A stretch of DNA of 64,000 nt from Alopecurus myosuroides (taxonomy: Eukaryota > Streptophyta > Magnoliopsida > Poales > Poaceae): NCBI GenBank assembly GCA_028641055.1, contig CM054058.1, positions 240,732,187 to 240,796,186 of the forward strand. Direction: 5' to 3'. The position numbers and the translations under genes are program-made. Below the pieces are notes generated by a model. That model was not told where the DNA came from. It searched no databases and worked only from the letters and a program-made list of their open reading frames with translations. This document shows, piece by piece, positions 47,307 to 59,949 of the stretch (the stretch's first letter is position 1; the number at the start of each line of letters is the position of its first letter).

Positions 47307-48621
47307 ACATAACCTAGTCTTCACCGGACAACCTTTACCGTACTGCCACCCTACCCCAACATGGGCACGGGGCTTAACTTGAAGTTTGTTCTTATTAGTG
47401 TGTGCGATCTCAATCGCTATAAGGGACGTCGTACCCTCGAACCGAATGTCGTGGAGACATATAAAGTGTGGGATAAATTTTCCCTCCGGTCGCATCAGTT
47501 GAGGCATCCTGGCTTGGCGGGGATTAGCTCGGTGCCGGGGATGTGGTAAAACTCAACTGAGAGATAGGCATATTCTAGCTTGAACATAGTGGATGGTTAT
47601 GATCAGATACCTGATGTTTTCATACTGTTGTTACAGTCCGTGATTGTTCACGGGAGGTGTACTGGATCTGGTGGATGTGTACACCTCTGCAGAGTATAAC
47701 TTTTTCGAAGAAGCCGCATCCTCGGATATGGACAGTTGAATGGCCATGTAGCTAGCATTGTGTCAATGTTTTCAAAAAGGAAGTTTTTGAAAGGGAATTT
47801 TGGAAAGGAAGTGTTGAACTTGTGAAGTTCGGAAAGGAATGAAAACTTATACCGTGGAGGTATCGTCGATGATGAAAAGCCAGATGATGTTATACAAAAC
47901 AAAATGTTTTGCAAAGAAAACCTTTTCTACTCTAAGCTAGAATTCTGGAAACTGATTCCAAGAATTTTTGCAAAGATAAAATATTCTTTAACAAAACTTT
48001 ACAAAACCTCTTGTACATGTGATATCTACAAGAGAAATAAAACTATATATTATTTTTCTTCTGAAGTATCTTCTTCAACGAAGATACAGATAAACCTGAC
48101 TGCAACTGTGGTGTCATCATATATGAACACCATCGATAGTGAACCATATTTATAGCCTACCTATTCCACCATATAAGCATATTTGCATGTTTGGTAAGTG
48201 ACATGATGGATGTCTTGCTGAGTACATTCAAATGTACTCATTATGGTTTCGCCCCTGGTATCTACTTATCAGATTTGGAGAAGGAGCCTCCAAAGGATAT
48301 CTATGAAGAGAAGTACGGAGTTGACGGCTTTGCGAACTAGGATCGTCTTCGGGTCAGCAGCCTGTAGGTTAAGGCGTGACTTGGGCTCAACTATGTTGTG
48401 TTTTATTTGTCTTCCGCTGTGTTTGATAAGTTGCCTGCCCCATGAGGCAGTTGCGTTAAACTTGATCATGTGATATTTGTGTAATACCTTTATGTATTCG
48501 TGTAATGGATGATGTATTTCTGTGTGCCAACTTTGTATGTTGTTCACGACTGATCTTTCTGGGATCGTGAATGTATGCATACGGAGGGTTTCAGACTGCC
48601 GGTCTGGGGTCCTTACAGAGT

Positions 48622-48634
48622 TGGCATCAGAGCC
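48622..48634 (+). other. LARD primer binding site, initiator-tRNA-Met-like
   Basis: TGGCATCAGAGCC starts 4 bp after the LTR. The usual plant site is TGGTATCAGAGC, so one base differs. It supports plus-strand orientation. Confidence 0.75.
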
Positions 48635-50469
48635 ATCCTGACCTTAGGAGACCTTAGTTAGCATGGACGTCAGATAGGAAAGAAAAGTATTTTTGAGTAA
48701 AAACCTATTTACTATCTAAATTATTTTTATCTAAGGGAATTTTAGCATATTTTCCCTCCTTATTATCTTTTCAAAAGATTCTAAATGCATATCAAGGGCG
48801 TCCTTGAACAGTGGTTCGAAGGGCGGGCCTTACAGAGTTGGTATCTCTCTCGGTTAAGAGATTATTTCTTCCTTGTTTGCAACTGCTCCGCTCTGTTTTT
48901 GAAACATCTCTCATTTTTGAAGTTTTCTGTTCAGAAAATAGTTGGGGTTTCAAAAACAGATTGTTGCATAGTCTTACCTCTCCCAGTTAAAAGTTTTATC
49001 AAACATTACTTCTATTATCTTGTTTCCATCCAAAAAAAAATTATACTTGCCGATGTCCCGAGAAGACCAAAATAATTGCCTAGCTCTACAGTGATGATGG
49101 TCAGAAGTAGATATAGTTCTTCAGCCACTTCTAGGATTTTGGATCCGTCTAGTTTGGAGTAATTTAGCGATGACTCCCTGAGTAACCTCCCCCGACGTAG
49201 CTCCAATGGAGCCTTGCTTGTGTGTTATGGCTTGCTTATGTATGTCCGTAGGACTTTGTGCTATTGTGTGGTGTAGAATTTGGTTCATCTAGGCTTCTAT
49301 ATGTTTGTGGGGTGCTCAAAATTTGCAGATTTGTGCTTGCCCCGCTCTTGTTTTTGAATCGCCTCCTGTTAAATTTTTGCAAGCAAAAATGTTTGTATAG
49401 TATTCAAAAACAAGAATTTGTTTCTTAGACTTATACTTGTTTTCGCTTCGAAATGCGACCCGTCGTGAACCACCACCATCTCCCCCACAATTAATGAAAG
49501 CACCGTTGTGCCTAATATAGAGGACCATCAAGCCACACGAGCTGATAGCGTTGCTACCAGTGATGCACTCCAACAGATAAAGATCCAACAACGACAACCC
49601 TCAAAGAAGAAAAGGGCGTGAAGAAAACCAACCAATACTGACCAAAACCTCTGTGTTTTGTCTGTTTGCAAAAGACTCGTTTTTGCCCTGTTGGCTAAAT
49701 GTCGCACCTTTTTATGTTCCCTTTTAAAAGACCAAACAAGAGAAATCCCCTTTTAAAAGCTATATACCTCCCTCCTCTGGAGAAAGGTGCAATAGAAGTC
49801 TTCACATGCCAGGATGCGCAACCCCCTCAAAAGCCAATCCAAAGAGCACAATTCAATATTCGACGTACGATGACGCTAGTCGTATCTTGTCGGACAAACA
49901 TGATTAATTAGAAAGCTAACGAGACTAACATGCTTTTCCTAATCTTAGGTTGACACCTAACCAAAGCATGTGAGCTACTGACAACTCTTTCTAAACCAAG
50001 AAATTAAGTGACTTAGGACACCTTTTAATCTAGTTGGTAAAAAGGAGAAGTCACGAGGAAATAAGATTATGACCTATTCGTTTACTAGTAAATAGGATAT
50101 CAGGTGTATCTACTTTGGAAATCAAAACTTAGTAGACATTGTAAGTACTATGAAATTCGGGGTTTAGAAATTAAGTGAACGATGAAATGGTTATGATAGA
50201 TCAAGAAAGCAGCAGTTTTCCTGTTTTTGTTTCTTTGTGTGCTCTTGATTGAAACAAATTTGTGTTTTATTCATTCTTGCTTCCTAACTTATATGGAATT
50301 GTTAGGACTTGTTATTATGTTGTTTTATTACAATAAATCTACCCTAGAAAGTGTGTGCATGATTGGAGACTCAAACAAAAAAATGAAAGAGCATTGGTTA
50401 CCTTCTAGTTTCTTATTTGGAAGTATTGTGAGAGCTAGATCTGTGTATACTTTCTTAGTGGATTTTGTG

Positions 50470-52000
50470 CTATGTTTTCCTTGATTCCAGTACCATTTAG
50501 GTACTGTTATTTTGATGCTTGTACCTTTATTAGCTTGCATGTCTCTTAATAGTAAAGCATGTGTAAGCATTGCTATCATTATGCACTAGTATTGTTTCAC
50601 TAGATTAAATAGCCTTATATTTTTATCTTGTATGCAAAGTTTTTTTTATGAGTAACCAGAGGCTTAGTACCTGTTTTTCCTTGGTATTAGTAGGCCATAG
50701 CCCACTGGTCCCATTGCATTTTGGCTTGAGGATGAAAATCCCCAACCATACACATCTGTGAAAATAGCATGTTTCACTATGTGATTGATTTCTATTTTTC
50801 CACCATGGAAAATATAATTGTTTCTTTTCACCTATGCAAGTGAGAAGTTTATTTTCTTATTAGTAAATACTAATATGTTTAGGTGTGATCCTTTTGTTAG
50901 CATAATATTCCTTAGGGGTATCATGTTAAGAAATGTTTCACTATCGTGTGCTAAAATTAAATTGTTCGCAAATACAGTAAATTCCTCTTGATTGGTAAAT
51001 TGTTTGTGAATAATTTTAAATTGAGTGTATGGATTTTTTAAAAAGGTTTAGGTAACTTTTTATTAATTACATAGCTACTGGTTGTGTGAGTTATACCTTG
51101 CTTGTTTGCTAGTAATGGTTTATGAAAAACATAAATTGCTAGAATTAATTTATGCATGTTTAATAGTTGTATCATGGGATTGTTTTGATGTTGGTGCTTA
51201 CTAAAAATGAGTAAGTTTTGTGTACTGTTATTAGGTACACTTATATTCATGACTTGCTTGTTTAAGTTTAAACATCATGATAGCATTGTTTGCTTCTCTA
51301 GAGTGAAAACTAGTTTCACCACTAGAAGAAAAGGGTGATTTTTGCTCTAGTATTACCCTCTTTTTATTTTATGAGTATATGTGTTGATATAGCATGTTTA
51401 GGAAGTTATTACTTCTGTTATCATGCCATGAATTATTTAGTTGCATGTTCTATGGTTATAGGATATGATTATCTCTTATAGCATGCTGGTGTAGATTTTT
51501 CATACTAGTGTGTTATTTGTGCAGTCCTGTTTTTTTTATGCCTGTGTAATAGGAGTTTTATCTTGTGTGAAGATGGTGTTTTAGAGTATCTTTATGATTG
51601 GATTCATGGGTTTTTAGCTACTGGTTGTTTGCTAATTGTTCATGATTGATGGGTTCCAAAACCTCTAATAAACAATAACCTAGTGAATAAATAGGCTATT
51701 CATCTGTGGTGTTGTTTGCTTGCTGATTGGATTTTATTTAAATGTTTTACCTTAGCATGAGTTTATACTTGTGTTATGATTGTGCTTAAGAGTATCTTAT
51801 GACACTAAAACATCCAACTAAAATCATGAACATATTAAGTGATAGTTGCTTGTGGTGGGTAATAACCACTGCCATGGGTATTGTTCTGTCTGTTTATTTT
51901 ACCTTAGCAACCTAACCTTTGCACCCACAAGCTATATTTTTAGATTCTTATATACCTTGTTATGAGAGTGGTAAACCACTCCATATGTGGTATGTAATAG
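50470..52000 (+). repeat. Diverged third copy of the LARD LTR core inside the internal domain
   Basis: Ordered matches to the LTR segment about 45310-46660: CCAGTACCAT-TAGGTACT, TTAGCTTGCAT, AGAGGCTTA-TACCT, CCCACTGGT-CCATTGCATTTT, and TATGAGAGTGG-AACCACT versus TATGAGAGTGGCACACCC. Spacing is similar but sequence identity is clearly low, so the duplication is much older than the insertion of this element. Confidence 0.6.
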
Positions 52001-52287
52001 GTGGGATTTAGCTAGAAACTCATGAAATAATTGACGGTATATTTCCAGATAGTTCTGCACTAACCTTAATTTTTGTTCAAACTAGGAAACAAAAGTTTTG
52101 GACCTAAAATAGTACTGGTGTATTCTTTTTAAAATAAATTTGCTAATTTAAGGGAGTAAACCTCCTCCCAAGAAAAGTCAAAGGGGGGAAGCACCTGCTC
52201 TCCAACACTAACATTGTGTTTGTTGGCCCTCCCTTAGTCCTCGCTTGCGAATCTCGGGGACGAGATTCTTTTTAAGGGGGGGAGACC

Positions 52288-55200
52288 TGTCACATCCCAA
52301 TTTTGGAATACCTGATAACAAAGTTGTTTTGCTAATTGCTTGACTAATAAACTTTGGTTGTGTTTGTTTGAGTGCAACTAAACAAACTAATTATACAAAC
52401 TTGCAAACTTAAAAAGATAGCAAAGCAGTGAACTAAAAATATTCAACATATTGTTCCAATGACTTTGGCAATATTTTCTAAAGTAAATATTGATCAAAGA
52501 GTTTTCCAAAAACATCTTATGAATCCAATATTTGTTGAATATTATTCCAAGACCCAAATTAAGAAAGAGGAAACACTTAATAAATTTCCCTAAAAGATTA
52601 TCAGAAAAGGAGGCATTCTTAAATGCTTCACCAAAATATTATCAAATGTTTTTCCAACCTTGCAAGCTTAAAAACAAAAGTATTGGAGAGCATTGACTTT
52701 CTATCCCTAGTCACATAAATATTTTGTCAAAGCATTGTTAAAGAAAAGCCAAGTGCCTTATTAAATAGAATTTCCAATATTTCCAGAAACAGAAAACTCA
52801 AACAAGTTACTATTGGAAACTTTCTTAAAATGATTTGAAATTCATAACATTGCTTCCTTATATCAAATAAGGAACACACACAAGAGGAGACCAAAAATTA
52901 AATCCATTAAAGTCCTGAAAACATGGTTTTTCTCCACAGCAACATTTGGAATGTTGAACAAGTTTGTTCTACAAACTTTTTCCAAATGCCATGAAATAAA
53001 TACCACATGCTCTATAGCATAAATAAGGATGAAAACCAAAAGGGCACAAGTTTTTGAATAATTTAAGTTGCCAAAAACCCCTGTTTTCTTGACAGCACCT
53101 TTTTGAAATTTGAACAAGTTTGTTCTATGAAGTAACTCAAAATGACTTGAATTTTCTACCACTTAAGGAACACATCAAATAAGGAATTTGTGCCAAAAAT
53201 TATCATTTTTGGAAGCTCCTAAGTAGGTTAATAAATTCAATGTCCATTTATGTAAGAATTCAAATTTGAACAACTTTGAATTATAAAGTTTCTCCAATTG
53301 AGCCAATTTTCACATATGTTGTGTATCTTAACTAATAAGAATTTTGGGAAAAAGGATTTCAAATTTTGACTTTGTTTGCTTAGGGAAAACATCCATTTTC
53401 AGAGAGGAAAAGGACCTATTTGTAATTGCCAAGGACCTAGTTGCAATCCTAGTCACTCTTTGTCCTTCTTCTTCCTGTAGCAGCAGTGGAAGGCATGGAA
53501 GCCCATGCTCCATAGCTTTGAGTGGAAGCATTCTTTGTGGTTATAAACCCCCATGTGCACCTCTGTGCCTCTCTACCTGCTCCCTCTCTCACCCCACGAG
53601 CCCTCCTCTCTCTCTCCAATTTTTTTGCAACCCGAACCCTAGCCCGATTGAGCTCGCCGTCGATTCGGCCTATTGTGAGCTCTCCGCCGGTAGCCGTGGT
53701 CCCCATTGCCTCCGTCTCGTCGTGCTTGGCCTCTCCGCTGAAGGAATCGGGGCGGAATGCCCTGTGGTGGCCGCGCCATCCTCGTTCTTCCCCGAGCTCG
53801 ACGGAGCTCCGACGAGGGATTCCTCCGTCCACGACCCTCCTCCGACCTCACCAAGCCCCTGTTGCAGTCGTGGTGAGCACGCGGTCCTCCCCGACCCATT
53901 TCCCCTCTCCCTCTCGCCCTTAATCGTGGCCGCGCCGTGGACGCGTACGGCCGCCGCGTCTTCGCCGTCGCCGCCGCTCTCCAGGGCCCTCCCGGGAAGC
54001 GAGACTGCCGCTAGTTAGATCCCCTCGTCCTAAGCAACGTGTTGGTACTTTTATTTTGCGAAATGGCGTCCGAAATTGCTGGATCTTTGCTCGCCGGAGA
54101 CTCTCCCGCCGGCGAGTGACGTCGCCGTGACGCGCGCTCGCGTCATCCCTTGACCCGCGTTGGTACAAGTCAAACTGGCCCGTGGGGCCGCGATCTGCGG
54201 GCGTGTCAGCCACCGTGGCGCTGGCCCGCTGGTCAGCATCTAAGGGTAGATCTGCCCGCGGTAGGATTTGTTCAGGCCGGCCCAGTAGCAGATCTGGCCC
54301 GTGACCAGTTTCTTTTTCCAATTTTATTTCCACAGAATGTTGCATGATTACTTTTGGCTCTAAAATGCTACCTAAAAGATGAATTTGACCAAACTAAAAT
54401 TCACAGTGGTACCTCAACAAAATCTAAACCACCTCGAACTTGTAGATCTACATTTGGATGAATAGATTAGAAATTAAAAATGATTTGGCAACAGGTACAA
54501 GAAACACCAAAATGAGCACCATTTTAATTTCACAACTCCGAATGAAGTGAGCAAAATTGCATTGGAAAGCCCTTGCAATTTCCTAACAGGATCAATTAAC
54601 CTTGTTTCCAAATTCCAAGTATTTTTGAAATGGCATGCAATTTGGTAAAACACCAGAGAGCACTTTGGTGATTTTTATAAAATTATTAAAGATGAATTTT
54701 GATGCAAACTCAATTGGATGGTCTTTTATATGTTTAGGGATATCCAAACATAGAAGGGTTTAATTTTTAGAGAATCATAGAAAATTTGGTGGACAGATCT
54801 TTGTTTTGCATGTTTCTGCCATTTTGGCATTTTAGGAAATTAAATTGTGTGAATATATTTTTGTGTTGCAATATTGTTTTCTAGCATGTACAAGTTGTGT
54901 GAACTTGTTTTCTAAGTTTTACCTAGCTATCTTAGCATGTTAGATTGTGTGGACTTGATTTGAGAGGAAATAGGATTTTGAGAATAGCATATCACTTATC
55001 TCTAGTTTATACTTGCATATAATTTTGAGTGATGAATTGATGTGCAAACACTTGGATTCTTGATTGGATCCAGTACCATGTTGGTACTTATTTTGTGTTG
55101 TTATCACCTCTGCTAGCTTGCATTTGATTTGGTAGAAAAGCATGAGTAGCTTTGTCATGACTATGAAAATGTTATAGAAAAATTCCCTCATGTGTGGAAT

Positions 55201-58200
55201 TTTTGACATAACAATTTGTGGTGGTGTAGACACATATTTTTGTGTTGTATTCATAGGACCAGTAGCATATTGATTATGTTTTTATGAGTACTTGAACCCT
55301 AAAGTTTTCACTTGTGTTAAAACAATAGCATGAGTAGCGTTACCTTGCTTATTTTTGCATCCTATTATTTTCTACTAGTATAGTTATTGCGCTAGATGCT
55401 AGTTTAGTCTTTTGTTAATTTTTAGCAAGTATGACCAGAGGCTTTCTTACCTCTTAATGCTTTGTTATGCTAGTGGAACACCCACTGGTGTCATTGCATT
55501 TTTGGTGGAAACATTATTTCCCCCACACTAGATGTGTTTCTTTTATATAGTTCTCTAACTAATGAGTGCCTAGTATTTTTGTCTTGGGATTTCTTGTGCT
55601 AAATGGAAATGTGTATGCTTCTGTTTGTAAGTGGTTGTAATAATGTGTGTCTTTCTAGGAAAAATACATTCTTGAAGTGTTGATTGATTCCTCTAAGTAA
55701 TGCCCTTTTTATTACCACTAGTATGTAGGAGTTGCCCTGCAAATTGATACCTTGTTTTATCAAATGGGATATTTTTGTTATAGCAAGTATAGATGTTTTT
55801 CACTCCTGTTTTTATGACATGGACCCTCTGGTTGTATTTCAATTTCTTGATTGAAATGCATCCATTGATTCCTCATGTTTGAGTAGTACTAGTTTCCTTA
55901 GCAGTTTTTGTATTGAATTATTTTTCCTGCCAACTTGTGTTTGGTAGATATTTGTGTATCCTTGCATGAGGACATGTTTTCATTCCCATTATGATAACAT
56001 GGTTCCTTGTTTGTATTTTAATACTTTACTTATTATGCATGCTTGCATAGCAAACTTTTAGTAGAAACATGTCTATAGGATTCCTCCTTTTAGTCACTGT
56101 TTCTATTGTTCTCACTATGAGAAATTGTGTGTTTTGTGATGAGTCTATTGCCTTGTTGCACTTGTGTAGGATCACTGATTTGTAAAAGTAACTTTTGCAA
56201 ATCATGTGTTTTATTTATTCTTGATGTGAATTTAGACTTAGTAGATTAGCTACCTTTTTCTTTTTGTGGTGTGGTTGATAGACCCATTGCCATGATTATT
56301 TTTGTGCATGTTTTATATACTCTTAGTAGTCTCACCATTGTGAAACTAAGTTTATTTTGGGTTTATTAATATCTTGGTATGAGAGTGGCACACCCACTGA
56401 ATCCATGATATTAAGGTTGTGATATATGTTCCTCCAACCTTGAGTTGCCTTATTAAATGGCATTTCTGCCAAGTGTGTTTGTTTGATTGTTTGCCTCAAT
56501 TAATAATTGAGTGATAGGTTATTATTAGTTTCCTTGCTGTATGTATTGTTATGTATGGTTGCTTGCCTTGATTGGATCTGAATGTGTGTCCTTTATTCCT
56601 TTTACGACGTTAGAAAACGAAGAGGAAGGAAGTGTCGTGAAGCTCTGTTTCAAGTTCCAGTCACTCCAAAACCAGGGACACAAGGAGATACCAGGCAAGC
56701 CATCCTGATGCTTGCTGATACAATACTTATCATTATCTATCATGCATGTTTTACCTCTGAAGTTTTACAAAAACTTGATTATCAAAAACTATTTTTGATG
56801 TGGCTATTACTACTATACTAGTATATAGGTTACTATTATGCCAGTAGTTAAACTTGGTGATACCAAGCCCATAAGCCACCATATGGTATTTATTACCATC
56901 AAATATACTAGTCCCTAAGTGGACACCCTAAAATTGTGATTCTACAAAACAAAGGCTTTACGGAAAACCCGGAGAAAAGGCGGATCCTTGTTCTCCGGAG
57001 GAATGTGGAAGTGGTCATTTTTGAGAAAGTGGTGTTTTCAAAAATGACACATAACCTAGTCTTCGCCGGACAACCTTTACCGTACTGCCACCCTACCCCA
57101 ACATGGGCACGGGGCTTAACTTGAAATTTGTTCTTATTAGTGTGTGCTATCTCAATCGCTATAAGGGACGTCGTACCCTCGAACCGAATGTCATGGAGAC
57201 ATATAAAGTGTGGGATAAATTTTCCCTCCGGTCGCATCAGTTGAGGCATCCTGGCTTGGCGGGGATTAGCTCGGTGCCGGGGATGTGGTAAAACTCAACT
57301 GAGAGATAGGCATATTCTAGCTTGAACATAGTGGATGGTTATGATCAGATCCCTGATGTTTTCATACTGTTGTTACAGTCCGTGATTGTTCACGGGAGGT
57401 GTACTGGATCTGGTGGATGTGTACACCTCTGCAGAGTATAACTTTTTCGAAGAAGCCGCGTCCTCGGATATGGATAGTTGAATGGCCATGTAGCTAGCAT
57501 TGTGTCAATGTTTTCAAAAAGGAAGTTTTTGAAAGGGAATTTTGGAAAGGAAGTGTTGAACTTGTGAAGTTCGGAAAGGAATGAAAACTTATACCGTGGA
57601 GGTATCGTCGATGATGAAAAGCCAGATGATGTTATACAAAACAAAATGTTTTGCAAAGAAAACCTTTTCTACTCTAAGCAAGAATTCTGGAAACTGATTC
57701 CAAGAAGTTTTGCAAAGAGAAAATATTCTTTAACAAAACTTTACAAAACCTCTTGTACATGTGATATCTACAAGAGAAATAAAACTATATATTATTTTTC
57801 TTCTGAAGTATCTTCTTCAACGAAGATACAGATAAACCTGACTGCAACTGTGGTGTCATCATATATGAACACCATCGATAGTGAACCATATTTATAGCCT
57901 ACCTATTCCACCATATAAGCATATTTGCATGTTTGGTAAGTGACATGATGGATGTCTTGCTGAGTACATTCAAATGTACTCATTATGGTTTCGCCCCTGG
58001 TATCTACTTATCAGATTTGGAGAAGGAGCCTCCAAAGGATATCTATGAAGAGAAGTACGGAGTTGACGGCTTTGCGAACTAGGATCGTCTCCGGGTCCGC
58101 AGCCTGTAGGTTAAGGCGTGACTTGGGCTCAACTACGTTGTGTTTTATTTGTCTTCCGCTGTGTTTGATAAGTTGCCTGCCCCATGAGGCAGTTGCGTTA

Positions 58201-58359
58201 AACTTGATCATGTGATATTTGTGTAATACCTTTATGTATTCGTGTAATGGATGATGTATTTCTGTGTGCCAACTTTGTATGTTGTTCACGACTGATCTTT
58301 CTGGGATCGTGAATGTATGCATACGGAGGGTTTCAGACTGCCGGTCTGGGGTCCTTACA
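52288..58359 (+). repeat. 3' LTR of the LARD
   Basis: 6,072 bp, near-identical to 42543-48617. Examples of differences are TGTCACATCC versus TGTCACCATCC at the start and a 1-bp difference in an A run near 47220/56962. The TATA box is at 53542 and the hairpin at 57014-57048. It is followed by CTCAA. Confidence 0.93.
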
Positions 58360-58760
58360 CTCAACACCACAAAGGCCTCACTCTATTCTCCGATGAACCT
58401 CACCACAAATGCCTAGTTCACCGTCCACTATTGATTCCCTTTGATGCGGAAATCAGGTACTTTACAATGAGCTTGAGGCACACACCCACAACCGAATTGG
58501 GGGATCCGAAGAATCACCAACAATCAACAAGAGTAGCAACGGGTCTAGGTTTTCCATAAGGAAACCCTAGACTAGATTCCCTCAAGTGAATGAGGGGGAA
58601 ATGAAGAAGTTGAAGATGTAGATCGGGGCCTTCTCCTTAAATCCTCCAAAGATCAAGAAGTATGGATGGAGGGATTGGAAAAAATATTGGATTTGGTGAG
58701 CTCAATAAATGTGCAATCAATGGCTTGGACAAACTATAGCTCTTGGGGAAGAAGGAGGGG

Positions 58761-58768
58761 TATTTATA
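58761..58768 (-). promoter_or_regulatory. TATA box of the copia 3' LTR
   Basis: The minus strand reads TATAAATA inside a palindrome GGGGTATTTATACCCC, about 650 bp into the LTR. This is the expected place for the U3 promoter. Transcription would run toward lower coordinates, now into the LARD. Confidence 0.6.
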
Positions 58769-58799
58769 CCCCCTCCATAAATGTGGTCGTTGGATGCAG

Positions 58800-59260
58800 A
58801 AATTGGAGCCGCATATTCCGGTTCAAACTTGAACCGGAAATTCCGGTTAGCTGTTTTGCTTCAGATCTAAGATTTCGACTGCAGTTGACGAAACCGGATA
58901 TTCCGATTTCTCCAAAATATCCAGTACAACTTTCTGGCTGACTTTTGTGCTGAAAAAGTTTCAACCGGAAATTCCGGTTGGTTTAGAAATTTCCGGTTGA
59001 CTCCAGCGAGCACAAACTTCAAGTTCTTAGACGTTTTCGCGCTGGTTCTTCCCCAACTAGAATATCCAGTTTGCCTTGGAAATTTCCGGTTGAAATATCC
59101 GGCTCTCTTCTATGGCCAATCTTTGAGAAAATCTTCACAACCGGAATTTCTGGTTGGTCCAGAAATATCCGGTTTGAAATTTCCGGCTTCCTTCTGGGCC
59201 ATTTTCAAGGAGGATCTTCACAACCAGAATTTCCGGTTGATCCAGAAATATCCGGTTGTA
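58800..59260. repeat. Cluster of ACCGGAAATTCCGGT palindromes in the copia LTR
   Basis: About fourteen half-sites (TTCCGGTT, ATCCGGTT, AACCGGAA and close variants) lie within 460 bp, several as full palindromes (near 58830-58848 and 58961-58979). They sit upstream of the LTR TATA box on the minus strand. Similar motifs recur at 61598-61630 and 62055-62120 in the internal region of the same element. Confidence 0.85.
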
Positions 59261-59949
59261 ATCTGTGGCAAAGATGGCTGATCTATCTTCACCTTTTTCT
59301 GGTGTTCGATGTGAATGAATAATTAAAAACCTGCACCACTTAACACATTTATAAATAACATCATTAGTATTGTTAACTAACACTCAAAACCCTAGGGATC
59401 AAGAAATGCACTTTCAATATCCCCTTTTTGGTGTTAGATGACAATACTAAGATTTACAATGAAAACCAAAAACAATATCATGTTTGTGAAAAAAATGGAA
59501 ATTTCTCCCCTACAAGTATGCAACTTGAGTTTGCATTGACATGCAAATACAACTATAAGAGGAGAGTGATTTCCAAAAAAAATCACAACATGATAAAAGA
59601 GACAATATCAACTATATTGAGGAAAGAGTTGAATAATATACCTTGTGCTAAGAATATGTACATAGATAATATTGGTGCACAATATATGATAACCTCAACA
59701 TAGACAGATAACCAAATAGATCCACAATAGCATAATCTCACAATAACACAATAACTTAGTTCAAAACAAGAAAGAAAATAGTTTCAAAACGAGAATATAA
59801 GTGGACACAAGCTCTCAAAGAATGATAGACGAACATGCTTGTGCCCGAACCCATGCAAATCCCACGTAATCCTAATAGACTTCTTCTCCCCCTTTGGAAT
59901 CGATACACCAAAAAGGAGAGGAGCAGTGATGCCAACGCCCCATGACGAG

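Larger units (their letters stand above)
42543..48617 (+). repeat. 5' LTR of the LARD
   Basis: 6,075 bp. It contains an AT-rich first kilobase, a TATA box at 43798, a GC-rich leader (about 43830-44530), a long T/G-rich middle, and a short perfect-stem hairpin at 47272-47306. The longest frames fall in the stop-poor GC-rich leader, occur on both strands, and do not look like genes. Confidence 0.93.
48618..52287 (+). other. LARD internal domain, non-coding
   Basis: 3,670 bp with no frame above about 100 codons. It opens with the primer site, has a second CTTACAGAGTTGG-like sequence near 48829, and contains a diverged copy of the LTR core at 50470-52000. It closes with GACGAGATTCTTTTT and the purine tract, which reads as the last codons of a gypsy pol (NLGDEIL). 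Confidence 0.85.
42543..58359 (+). mobile_element. LARD: 15.8-kb non-coding LTR element with 6-kb LTRs
   Basis: Direct repeats 42543-48617 (6,075 bp) and 52288-58359 (6,072 bp) flank 3,670 bp of internal DNA. The ends are TGTCAC and CTTACA, and the target duplication CTCAA is at 42538-42542 and 58360-58364. A primer site follows the 5' LTR and a purine tract (AAGGGGGGGAGA) precedes the 3' LTR. No gag or pol frames exist. LTR and internal lengths match large retrotransposon derivatives such as barley Sukkula, though family identity is not shown. The LTRs differ only at scattered sites by eye, suggesting a fairly young insertion. Orientation follows primer site and purine tract. Confidence 0.9.
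32803..59416 (-). repeat. 3' LTR of the copia element, in three pieces
   Basis: The pieces are 59416-58365, 42542-42319 and 32841 to about 32803, together about 1.3 kb. They become continuous when the two inserted elements and one copy of each target duplication (CTCAA, ACGAC) are removed. The minus strand starts TGAAAGTGC and ends in CACCTATTCACCCCCCTCTA followed by GGTGGCCG. The last 5-10 bp and the element's own target duplication are not certain. It contains a TATA box at 58761-58768 and a cluster of ACCGGAAATTCCGGT-like palindromes. Confidence 0.78.

Noticed and set aside
42543..58359. The 6-kb direct repeats as a segmental tandem duplication
   Set aside because: TG/CA ends, a 5-bp target duplication, primer site and purine tract show they are LTRs of one element.
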